Positions 18,941-29,019 of a stretch of DNA of 62,072 nucleotides are shown here, piece after piece. The translations under genes were made by a program, and so were the position numbers. The notes beneath the pieces are model-generated. The model had not been told where the DNA came from, made no database searches, and saw only the letters and a list, made by a program, of their open reading frames with translations. This DNA comes from Geobacteraceae bacterium (lineage in GTDB: Bacteria > Desulfobacterota > Desulfuromonadia > Geobacterales > DSM-12255): NCBI GenBank assembly GCA_013377075.1, contig JACABD010000002.1, positions 68,530 to 130,601 of the forward strand, in the 5' to 3' direction. Positions within the stretch are counted from its first letter, which is position 1, and every line of letters begins with the position of its first letter.

Positions 18941-19956
18941 GATCGACAGGCAGGGTAGATATAAAGTTTATAGCGGGGATTGGGATAAGTTTCTTTTTCC
19001 TCTTTCTCTTATTCAGAAAAATCGATATAAATCAGCTTTTGATAACCTTAAAGACCTTGGATTATAGTTACATTGCACTTGCAACTGCAATTACAATAAT
19101 CAGTTACTCTTCGAGAGCTATTCGCTGGCATTACCTGATACTACCTCAGAAGAGAGCCAAGCCACGTAATCTTCTTTCAGCAACCATAATTTGCTATATG
19201 GCTAATAATCTCCTGCCGGCAAGGCTTGGTGAATTTGCTAGAGCCATTGTTTTTGCAAGAAAAGAGGGTCTTGAGGTGAGTAGTGTCTTTGCCTCTCTCG
19301 TTATAGACAGACTTTTCGATGGGTTTTCAGTGCTTGTAATACTCCTCTTTACTTTTTTCACAGTCAAGCTGCCGCCAGGTATGGAGAAACTTCAACAAGG
19401 GCTCCTTACAGGAGGTTATGTAACGCTGGCATTATATCTGGGCGTAATAATTTTTCTTGTTTTCCTCAAAAGGGCTACTTTTAAAACAATTCACTTTGTA
19501 GGTATCATACTTAAACCCTTTCCACGATCAGTTGCCGATAAAATAGTTCCTCTTCTTGCGTCATTCATTTCCGGAATTCAACTACCGTCAAAACCCCAGG
19601 AACTCTTGGCAATTATTTTATCTTCTGCCTTTATCTGGATAACCGCTGCATGGCCGATTGACCTGGTGCTATTGGCGTTTAACATACACCTGCCATTTAC
19701 AGCTTCGCTATTTATTCTGGTTTTTCTAGTTTTTGCTGTCATGGTTCCGGCGTCGCCTGGTTATGTAGGTACCTACCACGCCGCCTGTATGTATGGACTT
19801 ATGGCTTTTGCAATTCCCAAGGAGCTGGCACTTAGTGTAGCCCTTATCGTTCATGCTATTGCTTTTTTTCCTGTAATTCTCATGGGGTTCTTCTTTCTCT
19901 GGAGTGAAAAAATATCGTTTTTATCTATTAAGACGATTGATGGTAACAAGGAGTAA
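18937..19956 (+). CDS. UPF0104 / LPG synthase-type flippase-like membrane protein
   Basis: 339 residues, about eight membrane segments, of the lysylphosphatidylglycerol synthase transmembrane (UPF0104) family. Visible features are SYSSRAIRWHYLI, ARLGEFARAIVFARKEG, VIDRLFDG and PASPGYVGTYHA, all typical of that family. No aminoacyl-transferase domain is attached. Related proteins move lipids or lipid-linked products across the inner membrane, but the substrate here is unknown. The ATG overlaps ribF by 4 nt. The next gene, a DUF2723 protein, starts 3 nt after its stop, so the two are probably co-translated. Confidence 0.82.
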   Translation: MRSTGRVDIKFIAGIGISFFFLFLLFRKIDINQLLITLKTLDYSYIALATAITIISYSSRAIRWHYLILPQKRAKPRNLLSATIICYMANNLLPARLGEFARAIVFARKEGLEVSSVFASLVIDRLFDGFSVLVILLFTFFTVKLPPGMEKLQQGLLTGGYVTLALYLGVIIFLVFLKRATFKTIHFVGIILKPFPRSVADKIVPLLASFISGIQLPSKPQELLAIILSSAFIWITAAWPIDLVLLAFNIHLPFTASLFILVFLVFAVMVPASPGYVGTYHAACMYGLMAFAIPKELALSVALIVHAIAFFPVILMGFFFLWSEKISFLSIKTIDGNKE

Positions 19957-19959
19957 ACA

Positions 19960-21825
19960 GTGTTTAAGAATTTAACCAAACGACTTGACCTTTTTTCCAT
20001 ATTCGCTTTTGTTATTCCAATTTTTATCTATCTTCTGACACTTGCGCCATCTGTTACATTCTTTGACAGTGGCGAATTTATTACAGCTATATCGTCCCTC
20101 GGCTCTTCTCATTCCCCCGGTTACCCATTTTTTATCAACTACGGCAAGCCATTTACCTGGCTACCTTTTGGGAGTATTGCTTTCAGGGTAAATTTTGCAA
20201 CTGCAGTTTCAGGTGCACTTGCCTGTTATGGAGCTTACCTCCTTGTCACCTATATGCTTAAAAATGAGGCAGGTGATAATCCTTCAGCAATAGAGTCCAT
20301 CTTCATAAAAATCAGTGCTCTTTCTGCTGCTGTAACCTATGCGTGTACACCGCGACTCTGGCTTCAGTCCAATCATGACAAGCCCTATCCAATGGTTGCG
20401 TTTCTTGTTGCTATCGGTCTGTATTTCATTTTCCGATGGAGAGATTCATACCGTGATGGGAATGAACGCCCATCTTATATCTATGCAGTTGCTTTCCTCT
20501 CAGGACTCGGTACAGGTGCACATCACACTATAATTCTCTTAATACCTGCTTATGCATTACTCGTACTTTCAATGAATTGGAAAATAATATTCAGAGTCAG
20601 AGATCTTTTGATCGCAGGAACTTTCGGGGTTCTGGGGTTTGCAATTAATCTGCATCTCCCACTCAGGGCAACAAAATATCCATTGTTAAATTGGGGCAAT
20701 CCTCAGACAAAGGATCAGTTCCTCTGGCACTTTTTAAGAAAGGGCTATCCAATTGAGAAGGTTGAGAGAAGCTGGTCTTTGCTCTGGAGTCAGCTCAATG
20801 CTTTTAATGTCCCTTATGAGTTCACTAAAGTAGGTTTTCTCTTAATGGTTCTTGGGATGTTTTTTTTCATTGCCAAAAGGAGAATAGAAATAGCCGCATA
20901 CATTGTAGCTCTAGTTTCTTTTCTGTTGGTAATAGTCGGTTATTTTAATACACCGTTTGAGACAATATTTTTAACAGAAGAGTTTTTTACACCAATTTAT
21001 CTATACTCTGCCGTGTTTATTGGAATGGCAATGTACTTTATTGGTACAAGAATCATTAAGTGGTTGTCCTCTCTTGGGATACCTGCTCTTTATTGTAGGC
21101 TCACTGTAATTGTTGCTGTTTTTGCTCTTCCGACGACAGTCTGTGCTCTGAACTACGTAAAAAACGACCAGCATCTTAACTACGTTGCATATGACTATGC
21201 TTCAAATGTAATTCGCTCAGCTCCCAGCAGTGGGATCATATATACTTGGGGTGACAGTGGTGCATTTCCGCTATGGTATATTCAGGGTGTAGAGAAGATG
21301 CGGGAAGATCTCGATATAGTACATACGCCTCATCTAGTATTTGATTGGTACCTGGACGGATTCCCAAGGCTGTTTTCAAACAGCATGCTCAGAAAAATTC
21401 CACTTGAATCGCAGAGCCCCGAAAACGTTTTATTGATGGCGGCCAGCGAACAGTATGCAACTAGGCCGATACTAATCGATTATTCGACCAGATTTTCTGT
21501 ACCTTTTCCAGCATACAAATTTATGCAAAAAGGAATTACCTATCAGATTTACGCTCAAACTTCACCTCAGAAAAACTCTCCAGACATGCTGGTGTGGGAC
21601 TTATATGCTACTCGTGGCTTTATGGGTAACGAGATGTTTTTCAGAGATCTTGATACTGGTAAGGCTATTTTGATTTATGCAAACAGTCGGATTGAAGCTG
21701 CTGAAGCCCTTATCGGTGATAACAGGTTGGGGGATGCGATTGACAGTCTCAGAATTGCTGCCCAGATATCACCGGAAGTTGCCAGCGATGTAAGTCAGAC
21801 TCTTGCCAGATATGGAGTTAAATAA
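19960..21825 (+). CDS. DUF2723 family polytopic membrane protein, probable GT-C glycosyltransferase
   Basis: 621 residues with a GTG start and GGAG upstream. Around ten membrane segments follow a first extracytoplasmic loop with LAPSVTFFDSGEFITA and HSPGYPFF, the hallmark of DUF2723 proteins, which are related to protein O-mannosyltransferases and human TMEM260. The C-terminal part from about residue 400 is soluble, includes WGDSGAFPLWYIQ, and ends in a TPR-like helical piece. It probably transfers sugar from a lipid carrier to a periplasmic target. A link to pilin glycosylation is only a guess based on the pil operon next door. Confidence 0.75.
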   Translation: MFKNLTKRLDLFSIFAFVIPIFIYLLTLAPSVTFFDSGEFITAISSLGSSHSPGYPFFINYGKPFTWLPFGSIAFRVNFATAVSGALACYGAYLLVTYMLKNEAGDNPSAIESIFIKISALSAAVTYACTPRLWLQSNHDKPYPMVAFLVAIGLYFIFRWRDSYRDGNERPSYIYAVAFLSGLGTGAHHTIILLIPAYALLVLSMNWKIIFRVRDLLIAGTFGVLGFAINLHLPLRATKYPLLNWGNPQTKDQFLWHFLRKGYPIEKVERSWSLLWSQLNAFNVPYEFTKVGFLLMVLGMFFFIAKRRIEIAAYIVALVSFLLVIVGYFNTPFETIFLTEEFFTPIYLYSAVFIGMAMYFIGTRIIKWLSSLGIPALYCRLTVIVAVFALPTTVCALNYVKNDQHLNYVAYDYASNVIRSAPSSGIIYTWGDSGAFPLWYIQGVEKMREDLDIVHTPHLVFDWYLDGFPRLFSNSMLRKIPLESQSPENVLLMAASEQYATRPILIDYSTRFSVPFPAYKFMQKGITYQIYAQTSPQKNSPDMLVWDLYATRGFMGNEMFFRDLDTGKAILIYANSRIEAAEALIGDNRLGDAIDSLRIAAQISPEVASDVSQTLARYGVK

Positions 21826-21847
21826 ACTTCCTATTGTTATGATATTC

Positions 21848-21876
21848 TTGACACTGTGACTTATGAGAACTACTAT
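21848..21876 (+). promoter_or_regulatory. Sigma-70-like promoter of the pil operon
   Basis: TTGACA (21848-21853) and TACTAT (21871-21876) with a 17-nt spacer lie in the gap before pilB. A start near 21883 gives a leader of about 36 nt. Confidence 0.6.
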
Positions 21877-21918
21877 TTCAACTTTGAAGACATCTAATTG
21901 TCTGACAGGGGTTAATTT

Positions 21919-23625
21919 ATGCAGATGAGTCGCCTGGGAGAGCTCCTGGTCGCAAATAATCTCATTACCAGAGAGCAACTTGCCAGATCGCTAGAAGAAC
22001 AAAAAGAGTCTGCCGGCCAATTAAGGCTAGGTACAATATTAATAAAAAACGGCTTTATATCTGAGCAGGATCTTACATCTTTTCTATCAAAACAGTACGG
22101 TGTCCCTTCTATTAATCTTGCAGAACTGGAAGTTGATCCTTCTGTTATTAAAATAATACCTCCAGATGTTGCCCAGAAATACCAGATTGTTCCAGTGAAT
22201 CGCGCCGGGTCCACGCTGATTGTTGCGATGAGTGATCCTTCGAATATTTTTGCAGTCGATGACATAAAGTTCATGACTGGGTATAATGTTGAAGTTGTTG
22301 TTGCTTCAGAGGCCGCACTGAAGACTGCTATAGACAAATTCTATGACCAGTCAGCTTCACTTGCTGACGTCATGGGCGAAATGGATATGGAGGATTTTGA
22401 AGTTGTAGGCGATGAGGAGGAGGTTGATGTCGGCTCTCTCGAGCGTGCAACTGAGGATGCTCCTGTTGTAAAACTTGTTAATCTGATACTCACTGATGCA
22501 ATAAAGAAAAAGGCCAGTGATATCCATATAGAGCCCTATGAAAGGACTTTTCGCGTTCGGTATCGAATAGACGGTGTACTTTATGAAGTAATGAAACCAC
22601 CGCTCAAGTTAAAGAATGCCATAACCTCCAGGGTTAAGATTATGGCTGAACTGGATATCGCTGAGCGTCGACTGCCCCAGGACGGGCGGATAAAGATCAA
22701 GCTCGGTGGCGGCAGGGACATGGACTACCGTGTATCGGTTCTTCCAACGCTCTTTGGTGAGAAGATAGTCATGCGTCTTCTTGATAAATCGAATCTTCAA
22801 TTAGATATGACTAAGCTGGGATATGAACCTGAGGCTCTTACTAGATTTCAGCATGAAATTCACAAGCCTTTTGGTATGTGTCTGGTTACTGGTCCAACTG
22901 GAAGTGGAAAAACGGTTTCTCTTTATTCGGCACTATCTGAACTTAACAAAACTACTGAAAATATCTCTACTGCTGAAGATCCAGTTGAGTTTAACTTTGC
23001 CGGTATTAACCAGGTTCAGATGCATGAAGATATAGGGCTTAACTTTGCTGCAGCCTTGAGATCTTTTCTTCGCCAGGATCCTGACATAATTATGATCGGA
23101 GAGATTCGGGATTTTGAAACTGCTGAAATTGGTGTTAAAGCCGCTCTCACCGGTCACCTTGTTCTTTCTACACTTCACACCAATGATGCGCCATCTACAA
23201 TAAACAGGCTTCTTAACATGGGTATTGAACCTTTTCTGGTAGCTTCAGCAGTCAACCTTATTACAGCACAGCGTCTTGCCAGAAGGGTTTGCGGTGAATG
23301 TAAGGTTGTTGAGGATATACCTGTTAAGGCTCTTGTCGATGCTGGTGTGCCTCAGGATGAGGCCAAGGAATATGTATGTTATAAGGGTACTGGTTGTCCT
23401 AAATGTAATGGCACAGGCTATAAGGGGAGGGTAGGATTCTATCAGGTTATGCCAATGCTTGAGCCAATAAGGGAGCTTATTCTTAACGGTGCCAATACCG
23501 CAGAAATTAAAAGGGAATCAATGCGACTTGGTATAAAAACTATGCGTCAATCCGGACTTACCAAAGTTATGGAAGGAGTCACCTCGCTTGAAGAGGTTCT
23601 TCGTTGTACTGTTTCTGACGACTAG
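21919..23625 (+). CDS. pilB: Type IV pilus assembly (extension) ATPase PilB
   Basis: 568 residues. An N-terminal T2SSE-N domain (about 1-150) is followed by the GspE/PilB ATPase. Visible are Walker A GPTGSGKTV (about 324), Asp box and Walker B around IIMIGEIRDFETAEI, His box LSTLHTND, and the tetracysteine zinc site CGEC...CPKC near 457-495. It powers pilus polymerisation at the inner membrane. The start at 21919 has GGGG upstream; a second ATG two codons later is possible. It heads pilB-pilT-pilC-pilS-pilR with short gaps. Confidence 0.96.
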   Translation: MQMSRLGELLVANNLITREQLARSLEEQKESAGQLRLGTILIKNGFISEQDLTSFLSKQYGVPSINLAELEVDPSVIKIIPPDVAQKYQIVPVNRAGSTLIVAMSDPSNIFAVDDIKFMTGYNVEVVVASEAALKTAIDKFYDQSASLADVMGEMDMEDFEVVGDEEEVDVGSLERATEDAPVVKLVNLILTDAIKKKASDIHIEPYERTFRVRYRIDGVLYEVMKPPLKLKNAITSRVKIMAELDIAERRLPQDGRIKIKLGGGRDMDYRVSVLPTLFGEKIVMRLLDKSNLQLDMTKLGYEPEALTRFQHEIHKPFGMCLVTGPTGSGKTVSLYSALSELNKTTENISTAEDPVEFNFAGINQVQMHEDIGLNFAAALRSFLRQDPDIIMIGEIRDFETAEIGVKAALTGHLVLSTLHTNDAPSTINRLLNMGIEPFLVASAVNLITAQRLARRVCGECKVVEDIPVKALVDAGVPQDEAKEYVCYKGTGCPKCNGTGYKGRVGFYQVMPMLEPIRELILNGANTAEIKRESMRLGIKTMRQSGLTKVMEGVTSLEEVLRCTVSDD

Positions 23626-23634
23626 GAGAAATTT

Positions 23635-24735
23635 ATGATAAATTTGCATCAGCTTCTTAAAGAGCTGGTTGAGAGAAACGGTTCTGACCTTCATATAACG
23701 ACTAATTCACCACCTCAGCTAAGAATAGACGGGGAACTGACCCCTACTAATCTGCCGCCTATGTCTGCAGTTGAAACCAAGCAGCTATGCTATAGTGTCC
23801 TTACTGAGGCTCAGAAACACAGGTTTGAAGAGGATAACGAACTTGATCTATCATTTGGGGTGAAAGGCCTTTCCCGATTCAGAGGTAATATTTTTGTCCA
23901 GCGTGGTGCAGTCGCAGGCGTTTTTCGCGTAATACCTTATAAAATACTCAATTTTGATGAGCTTGGGCTGCCAACGGTTGTTAAGGATCTTTGCAGTAAA
24001 TCACGTGGGCTTATTCTGGTAACAGGTCCTACAGGTAGCGGAAAGTCAACCACCCTTGCCTCGATGATAGACAAGATAAATACTGAACGTCATGATCATA
24101 TTGTCACTATTGAAGATCCAATTGAATACCTTCATCCACATAAAGGCTGCCTTGTTAATCAAAGAGAAGTCGGTGCAGACACCAAAGCATTTAAAAATGC
24201 TCTCAAGTATGTTCTTAGGCAGGATCCAGATGTGGTTCTTGTAGGTGAATTGAGAGATTTGGAAACAATTGAGGCCGCACTCACACTAGCTGAAACCGGA
24301 CACCTCTGTCTTGCTACTCTTCATACTAATTCATGTGTTCAAACAATAAATAGGATTATCGACGTTTTCCCTCCTTATCAGCAGACTCAGGTAAGAACAC
24401 AACTATCTTTTGTTCTCGAAGGGGTTCTTTCACAAATATTAATTCCTAAGGTAGGTGGTTCAGGTAGGTCACTCTGCCTCGAAGTTATGTGTCCAAATCC
24501 TGCGATTAGAAATCTTATTCGAGAGGACAAGATTCATCAGATTTATTCTCAAATGCAGGTGGGACAGGATAAGTTCGGTATGCAGACAATGAATCAATCT
24601 CTCTATTCACTCTATACACGCAGGCAGATTTCTCTTGAGGATGCAATGGGTAGATCTTCAGACCCTGATGAGCTAAAACAAATGATTGGAAACGCAGGTG
24701 CTTCAAATACTCAGCGCCGACCAATAATGAGATAG
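23635..24735 (+). CDS. pilT: Type IV pilus retraction ATPase PilT
   Basis: 366 residues. Walker A GPTGSGKST is near residue 131, Walker B region VVLVGELRDLETIEAA, and the PilT signature AIRNLIREDK near 296 is intact. PilT depolymerises the pilus for twitching. AGGAG precedes the ATG 9 nt after pilB. The position between pilB and pilC matches the pilT4 gene of Geobacter sulfurreducens; whether this is the pilT4 orthologue is inferred from order. Confidence 0.95.
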   Translation: MINLHQLLKELVERNGSDLHITTNSPPQLRIDGELTPTNLPPMSAVETKQLCYSVLTEAQKHRFEEDNELDLSFGVKGLSRFRGNIFVQRGAVAGVFRVIPYKILNFDELGLPTVVKDLCSKSRGLILVTGPTGSGKSTTLASMIDKINTERHDHIVTIEDPIEYLHPHKGCLVNQREVGADTKAFKNALKYVLRQDPDVVLVGELRDLETIEAALTLAETGHLCLATLHTNSCVQTINRIIDVFPPYQQTQVRTQLSFVLEGVLSQILIPKVGGSGRSLCLEVMCPNPAIRNLIREDKIHQIYSQMQVGQDKFGMQTMNQSLYSLYTRRQISLEDAMGRSSDPDELKQMIGNAGASNTQRRPIMR

Positions 24736-24746
24736 TGGAGTAAATA

Positions 24747-25958
24747 ATGCCTAAATTCATATGGGAAGCTAAAACAAAAAACGGGGCATCACAAAAGGGT
24801 GTCATGGAGGCATCCAATGAAGCCATGGTTGAATCACAACTTAAAAAATACGGTTTTGTCGGGATAAATGTTAAATCAGAAAAAACCGGTGGTTTTTCAC
24901 TTTTGGGTAAAGGTGGAGGAGGAAAGGTTTCCTCAAAGGATCTGGTTGTTTTTACAAGACAGTTTGCAACCATGATTGATTCAGGTCTACCATTGGTTCA
25001 GTGCCTTGATATTCTTGCCGGGCAGCAGGAAAATAAGACCTTTAAAGCTGCCTTATATAATATCAAGGAATCTGTTGAAGGTGGTTCTACTTTTGCTGAT
25101 GCTCTGGCAAAACACCCGAAAATCTTTGATCAACTTTTTGTTAATCTTATTGCTGCTGGTGAGGTTGGTGGTATTCTAGATACCATTCTTAACAGACTTG
25201 CTGCATACATAGAAAAATCCATGAAGTTAAAAAAACAGGTAAAGGGAGCAATGGTCTATCCTGCAACCATCATCTCCATAGCTGTTGTAGTAATAGGTGT
25301 TATTCTCGTTTTTGTAATTCCGACATTTGCTAAGATGTTCGCTGATTTTGGAGGCACACTTCCAACCCCGACCCTTATTGTTATTGGAATAAGTAATTTT
25401 CTCCAGAGGTATATTCTCGTAATTATAGGAGCATGCTACGGCATTAAGGTTTTGATCGGAAAGTATTATGCAACTCCAGTTGGTAGAAAAGCCATGGATA
25501 GAATGTTTCTTAAAATGCCAGTCATAGGTGTTTTGATTAGAAAAGTTGCTGTTGCAAAGTTTACCAGAACTCTAGGCACAATGATCAGTAGTGGTGTACC
25601 AATAATGGATGGACTTGAAATAGTCGCAAAAACAGCAGGAAACAAGATTGTTGAGGATGCTATATACAAAGTAAGGCAGGCTATATCAGAAGGTAAGACA
25701 ATGGCTGAACCTCTTGGTGAGAGTGGTGTTTTCCCTCCAATGGTTGTGCAAATGATTTCTGTTGGCGAAGCTACTGGTGCAATGGATGCGATGCTGAATA
25801 AAATAGCTGATTTCTATGATGATGAGGTCGATGATGCTGTAGGGAACCTGACGGCAATGATGGAGCCACTCTTGATGGTATTTCTCGGCACAACTGTCGG
25901 TGGGCTTGTTGTTGCTATGTATCTTCCAATATTCAAACTCGCCGGTGCGGTTGGATAA
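24747..25958 (+). CDS. pilC: Type IV pilus inner-membrane platform protein PilC
   Basis: 403 residues with two T2SSF domains (about 65-190 and 270-395). The first includes FTRQFATMIDSGLPL and the second FTRTLGTMISSGVPIMDGL. Three strong membrane segments are seen near 172-192, 218-235 and 373-396. PilC links the motor ATPases to pilin assembly. RBS GGAG lies before the ATG; pilS starts directly after its stop codon. Confidence 0.96.
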   Translation: MPKFIWEAKTKNGASQKGVMEASNEAMVESQLKKYGFVGINVKSEKTGGFSLLGKGGGGKVSSKDLVVFTRQFATMIDSGLPLVQCLDILAGQQENKTFKAALYNIKESVEGGSTFADALAKHPKIFDQLFVNLIAAGEVGGILDTILNRLAAYIEKSMKLKKQVKGAMVYPATIISIAVVVIGVILVFVIPTFAKMFADFGGTLPTPTLIVIGISNFLQRYILVIIGACYGIKVLIGKYYATPVGRKAMDRMFLKMPVIGVLIRKVAVAKFTRTLGTMISSGVPIMDGLEIVAKTAGNKIVEDAIYKVRQAISEGKTMAEPLGESGVFPPMVVQMISVGEATGAMDAMLNKIADFYDDEVDDAVGNLTAMMEPLLMVFLGTTVGGLVVAMYLPIFKLAGAVG

Positions 25959-27611
25959 ATGCTTGAAAAAAAGAAAAACCTTGCCTGGCTGATTTTTATC
26001 AGGCTGGTTGTTGTATCTCTTTTCCTTGCGTCAATAACATATTTCAACATCAGGCAACCTGATTTTTTCCCTGATGTTATGTTACGCGACGTGACACGTC
26101 TGATAATTGTTACGTATCTTTTTTCTATTCTTTCGCTTACTTCTCTCCGATTCCCGTTACAGATTGTCAGTCCATTAGGGTATGCACAAATCATATGGGA
26201 ATCTCTTTTTGTTTCAATTCTTGTCGTTATTACCGGTGGAATCTCCTCTACTTACCCTTTTTTATTTAATTTGGCTATTATTAACGCAAGTTATCTTTTC
26301 GGGCGACGCGAAGCCCTATATACAGCAGGGATTTGCGGAATTATCTATGGTTCAATAATTGATCTTCATTATTTTGGAAAACTTGAAAACATCGGTCTAA
26401 TGCGTCCATTGGGCAATATTTATGGGCCTAATTTTATACTTTCACTCATTTTTACAAATCTCATTGCTTTTTTTCTTACTGCAATTCTTACGGGATATCT
26501 TGCTGAGAGAGCAAGGAAAAGTGAGACAGCGCTCAAGGAAAAAGAGATTGATTATGAAGAGTTGCAACGTCTGAACAGTATTATAGTAGAAACTTTAGAT
26601 AGCGGACTCGTCACATTGAATAGTCACGGCAAGATAAGAGTATTTAATCGGTATATATCTCAGTTGACAGGTGTCCCTCAGAAAAATGCCTATGATATGG
26701 AGTTTGCAGAGATTTTTCCAGAGTTTTGTCTGGCAGACATTTCAAACCATATTAATAACCGGATTGAAATAAGCTATACAAATAGTAAAGGTGACAAATT
26801 ATCTCTTAGTTTAAAGTATGCACCGCTATTTAATAATGATGGCGAAAGATTTGGTGCGGTTATTGATGTTATAGATATGACTGAAAGAAGGGATATGGAA
26901 GCAAAGCTTATGAAATCAGATAGACTGGCTGCTATTGGAGAACTTTCTGCCCGTATTGCACATGAAGTAAGAAACCCATTGGCTTCAATAAGCGGTTCTG
27001 TGCAATTAATAGCTGAATCCGCAAAGATTCCGCTAGAAGATAAAAAACTGATCGAAATAGTAATAAGGGAAACCTCAAGGCTGGATTCATTGGTAACTGA
27101 ATTTCTAAATTATGCACGACCACGCTCACCGCAAAGAAGCTGGTTCTCACTAAATCTTCTTATTGATGACCTAATCGCATTATTGAAAGGAGATGTAAGG
27201 TTTTTCTCTATTATTATCTCACTTGATATCTCCGAAGAGATTCAACTTTTTGCCGACAGAGATCAGCTACATCAGGTTCTATGGAACCTGATACTGAATG
27301 CCGCAGAGTCAATGCCTGAAGGTGGTGAGATATTTATAGGTTCTTGGTGGGGGCGGGCATCGATTAGTGAAAATTACGGTTCTATGAGAACACTTAATCT
27401 GACGATCAAAGATACTGGTTTCGGTATTAAATGTACCGATATGTCGATGATCTTCGAACCTTTTTTTACAACAAAACCTGGAGGTTCAGGCCTTGGACTG
27501 GCAACTGTGTATAGAATCCTTGAAGCTCACTCAGGCACAATCTCGGTTGATAATGAATATCGCTTAGGTACAAGCTTCACAATTTCTATACCAGTGCCCC
27601 TTAAAGTTTGA
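25959..27611 (+). CDS. pilS: PilS-like sensor histidine kinase
   Basis: 550 residues. Five to six membrane segments occupy about 1-185, followed by a PAS domain (about 205-310), HisKA with the H box ARIAHEVRNPLASISG (about 331), and the HATPase with NLILNAAESM (about 441), DTGFGIK and GGSGLGLA. It would autophosphorylate and control PilR. In Pseudomonas PilS senses pilin in the membrane. Translation starts immediately after the pilC stop, so the pilC end probably serves ribosome re-initiation. Confidence 0.92.
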   Translation: MLEKKKNLAWLIFIRLVVVSLFLASITYFNIRQPDFFPDVMLRDVTRLIIVTYLFSILSLTSLRFPLQIVSPLGYAQIIWESLFVSILVVITGGISSTYPFLFNLAIINASYLFGRREALYTAGICGIIYGSIIDLHYFGKLENIGLMRPLGNIYGPNFILSLIFTNLIAFFLTAILTGYLAERARKSETALKEKEIDYEELQRLNSIIVETLDSGLVTLNSHGKIRVFNRYISQLTGVPQKNAYDMEFAEIFPEFCLADISNHINNRIEISYTNSKGDKLSLSLKYAPLFNNDGERFGAVIDVIDMTERRDMEAKLMKSDRLAAIGELSARIAHEVRNPLASISGSVQLIAESAKIPLEDKKLIEIVIRETSRLDSLVTEFLNYARPRSPQRSWFSLNLLIDDLIALLKGDVRFFSIIISLDISEEIQLFADRDQLHQVLWNLILNAAESMPEGGEIFIGSWWGRASISENYGSMRTLNLTIKDTGFGIKCTDMSMIFEPFFTTKPGGSGLGLATVYRILEAHSGTISVDNEYRLGTSFTISIPVPLKV

Positions 27612-27642
27612 TTTTTATTCCTGTTTTTTGTAGGAGTTATAA

Positions 27643-29019
27643 ATGAACCAAAACATCCTCATCGTTGATGATGAAACAAGTATGAGGGAGTTTCTTTCTA
27701 TTCTTCTTGAAAGAGAGGGATATTTAACTGAAACCGCCGACAATTCTCACACAGCTCTTAAACTACTAGCTGAAAAAGAGTATGAACTTGTTATTTCGGA
27801 CGTAAATATGCCTGGACTTGATGGGATAGGGCTTCTTGAAGAGATCAAGGCAAACTCTCCAGATACTGCTGTCATGATGATTACAGCGTTCTCAACAACT
27901 GAACAAGCAGTTAGAGCCATGAAACATGGCGCATATAATTATATTTCTAAACCATTTAAAGTTGATGAGATCAAGCTTCTAGTAAGAAATGCAATGGAAA
28001 AACATCAACTTCTTCGTGAAAATGCTCTTTTGCGAACACAGGCTGAGGCAAGAAATAGTTTCAGTGGCCTTATAGGCAAAAGTCGTAAAATGGTCAATCT
28101 GTATGAACTGATTGAAAAGATATCTTCAAGTAATGTAACCGTCATGATTTCAGGTGAGAGTGGCACAGGAAAGGAACTTGCGGCAAAGGCTATTCACTAT
28201 AACAGTGATCGGCGTGATAGACCATTTGTTGCTGTTAACTGCGGGGCAATACCAGAGACACTTATGGAAAGCGAACTCTTTGGCCACGCAAAAGGTGCCT
28301 TTACCGGAGCTTTTTCTGATAGACCAGGTCTATTTGAACAGGCAAATGGAGGCACGCTTTTTCTTGACGAGATTGGTGAAGTGCCCATCCTGCTTCAATC
28401 CAAACTTCTGAGAGCCTTGCAGGAGCGAGAGATCAGAAGGGTTGGTGCATCTGAAAATAGAAAAATTGATGTAAGGATCATCACAGCAACTAACCGTAAT
28501 CTTGAATTACAAGTTAAAGAGGGTGTATTCAGAGAGGATCTGTTTTACAGACTAAATGTTGTTGAAATGACAATGCCTCCACTTCGTGAAAGACCAGAGG
28601 ATATTACTCTTTTAGCTGAACATTTTTTTAAAAAATATTCGGGACGGAGGATCTCAAAATTACATTTACTTACTCCTGAAGCACTGGATTTTTTATGGGG
28701 ATATCAGTTCCCTGGGAATGTCAGAGAGTTGGAGAATATAATCGAGCGTGGAGTTGCACTCGGAGCTGGAGAAATCACTCTAGAATTACTTCCGCAGCAG
28801 GTTCTCCGTTTTAATAAAAATCATCAGAGCCTTGAGGATTTTGAGATCCCTTTAGGTGGTATGGATCTTGATGCTTACCTTGCAGGCATTGAGAAACGAT
28901 TCCTTCTTAAGTCTCTTGAAAAATCAGGTGGAGTAAGAAAAAAAGCGGCTGAACTGTTAGGCATGACATTCAGATCTTTCAGATATAAGCTTGCCAAGCA
29001 GGGGATGAGTGAAGATTGA
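27643..29019 (+). CDS. pilR: PilR-like sigma-54-dependent response regulator
   Basis: 458 residues. REC domain with the phospho-acceptor in [12 protein letters not shown] (about D53), the AAA+ domain with GESGTGKE (about 170), the sigma-54 contact loop GAFTGA (about 218), ATNRN and a C-terminal Fis-type HTH ([18 protein letters not shown]). It is expected to activate sigma-54 promoters such as that of pilA. In Geobacter genomes pilA normally follows; here a glycosyltransferase gene starts inside the pilR stop codon region instead. Confidence 0.94.
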   Translation: MNQNILIVDDETSMREFLSILLEREGYLTETADNSHTALKLLAEKEYELVISDVNMPGLDGIGLLEEIKANSPDTAVMMITAFSTTEQAVRAMKHGAYNYISKPFKVDEIKLLVRNAMEKHQLLRENALLRTQAEARNSFSGLIGKSRKMVNLYELIEKISSSNVTVMISGESGTGKELAAKAIHYNSDRRDRPFVAVNCGAIPETLMESELFGHAKGAFTGAFSDRPGLFEQANGGTLFLDEIGEVPILLQSKLLRALQEREIRRVGASENRKIDVRIITATNRNLELQVKEGVFREDLFYRLNVVEMTMPPLRERPEDITLLAEHFFKKYSGRRISKLHLLTPEALDFLWGYQFPGNVRELENIIERGVALGAGEITLELLPQQVLRFNKNHQSLEDFEIPLGGMDLDAYLAGIEKRFLLKSLEKSGGVRKKAAELLGMTFRSFRYKLAKQGMSED

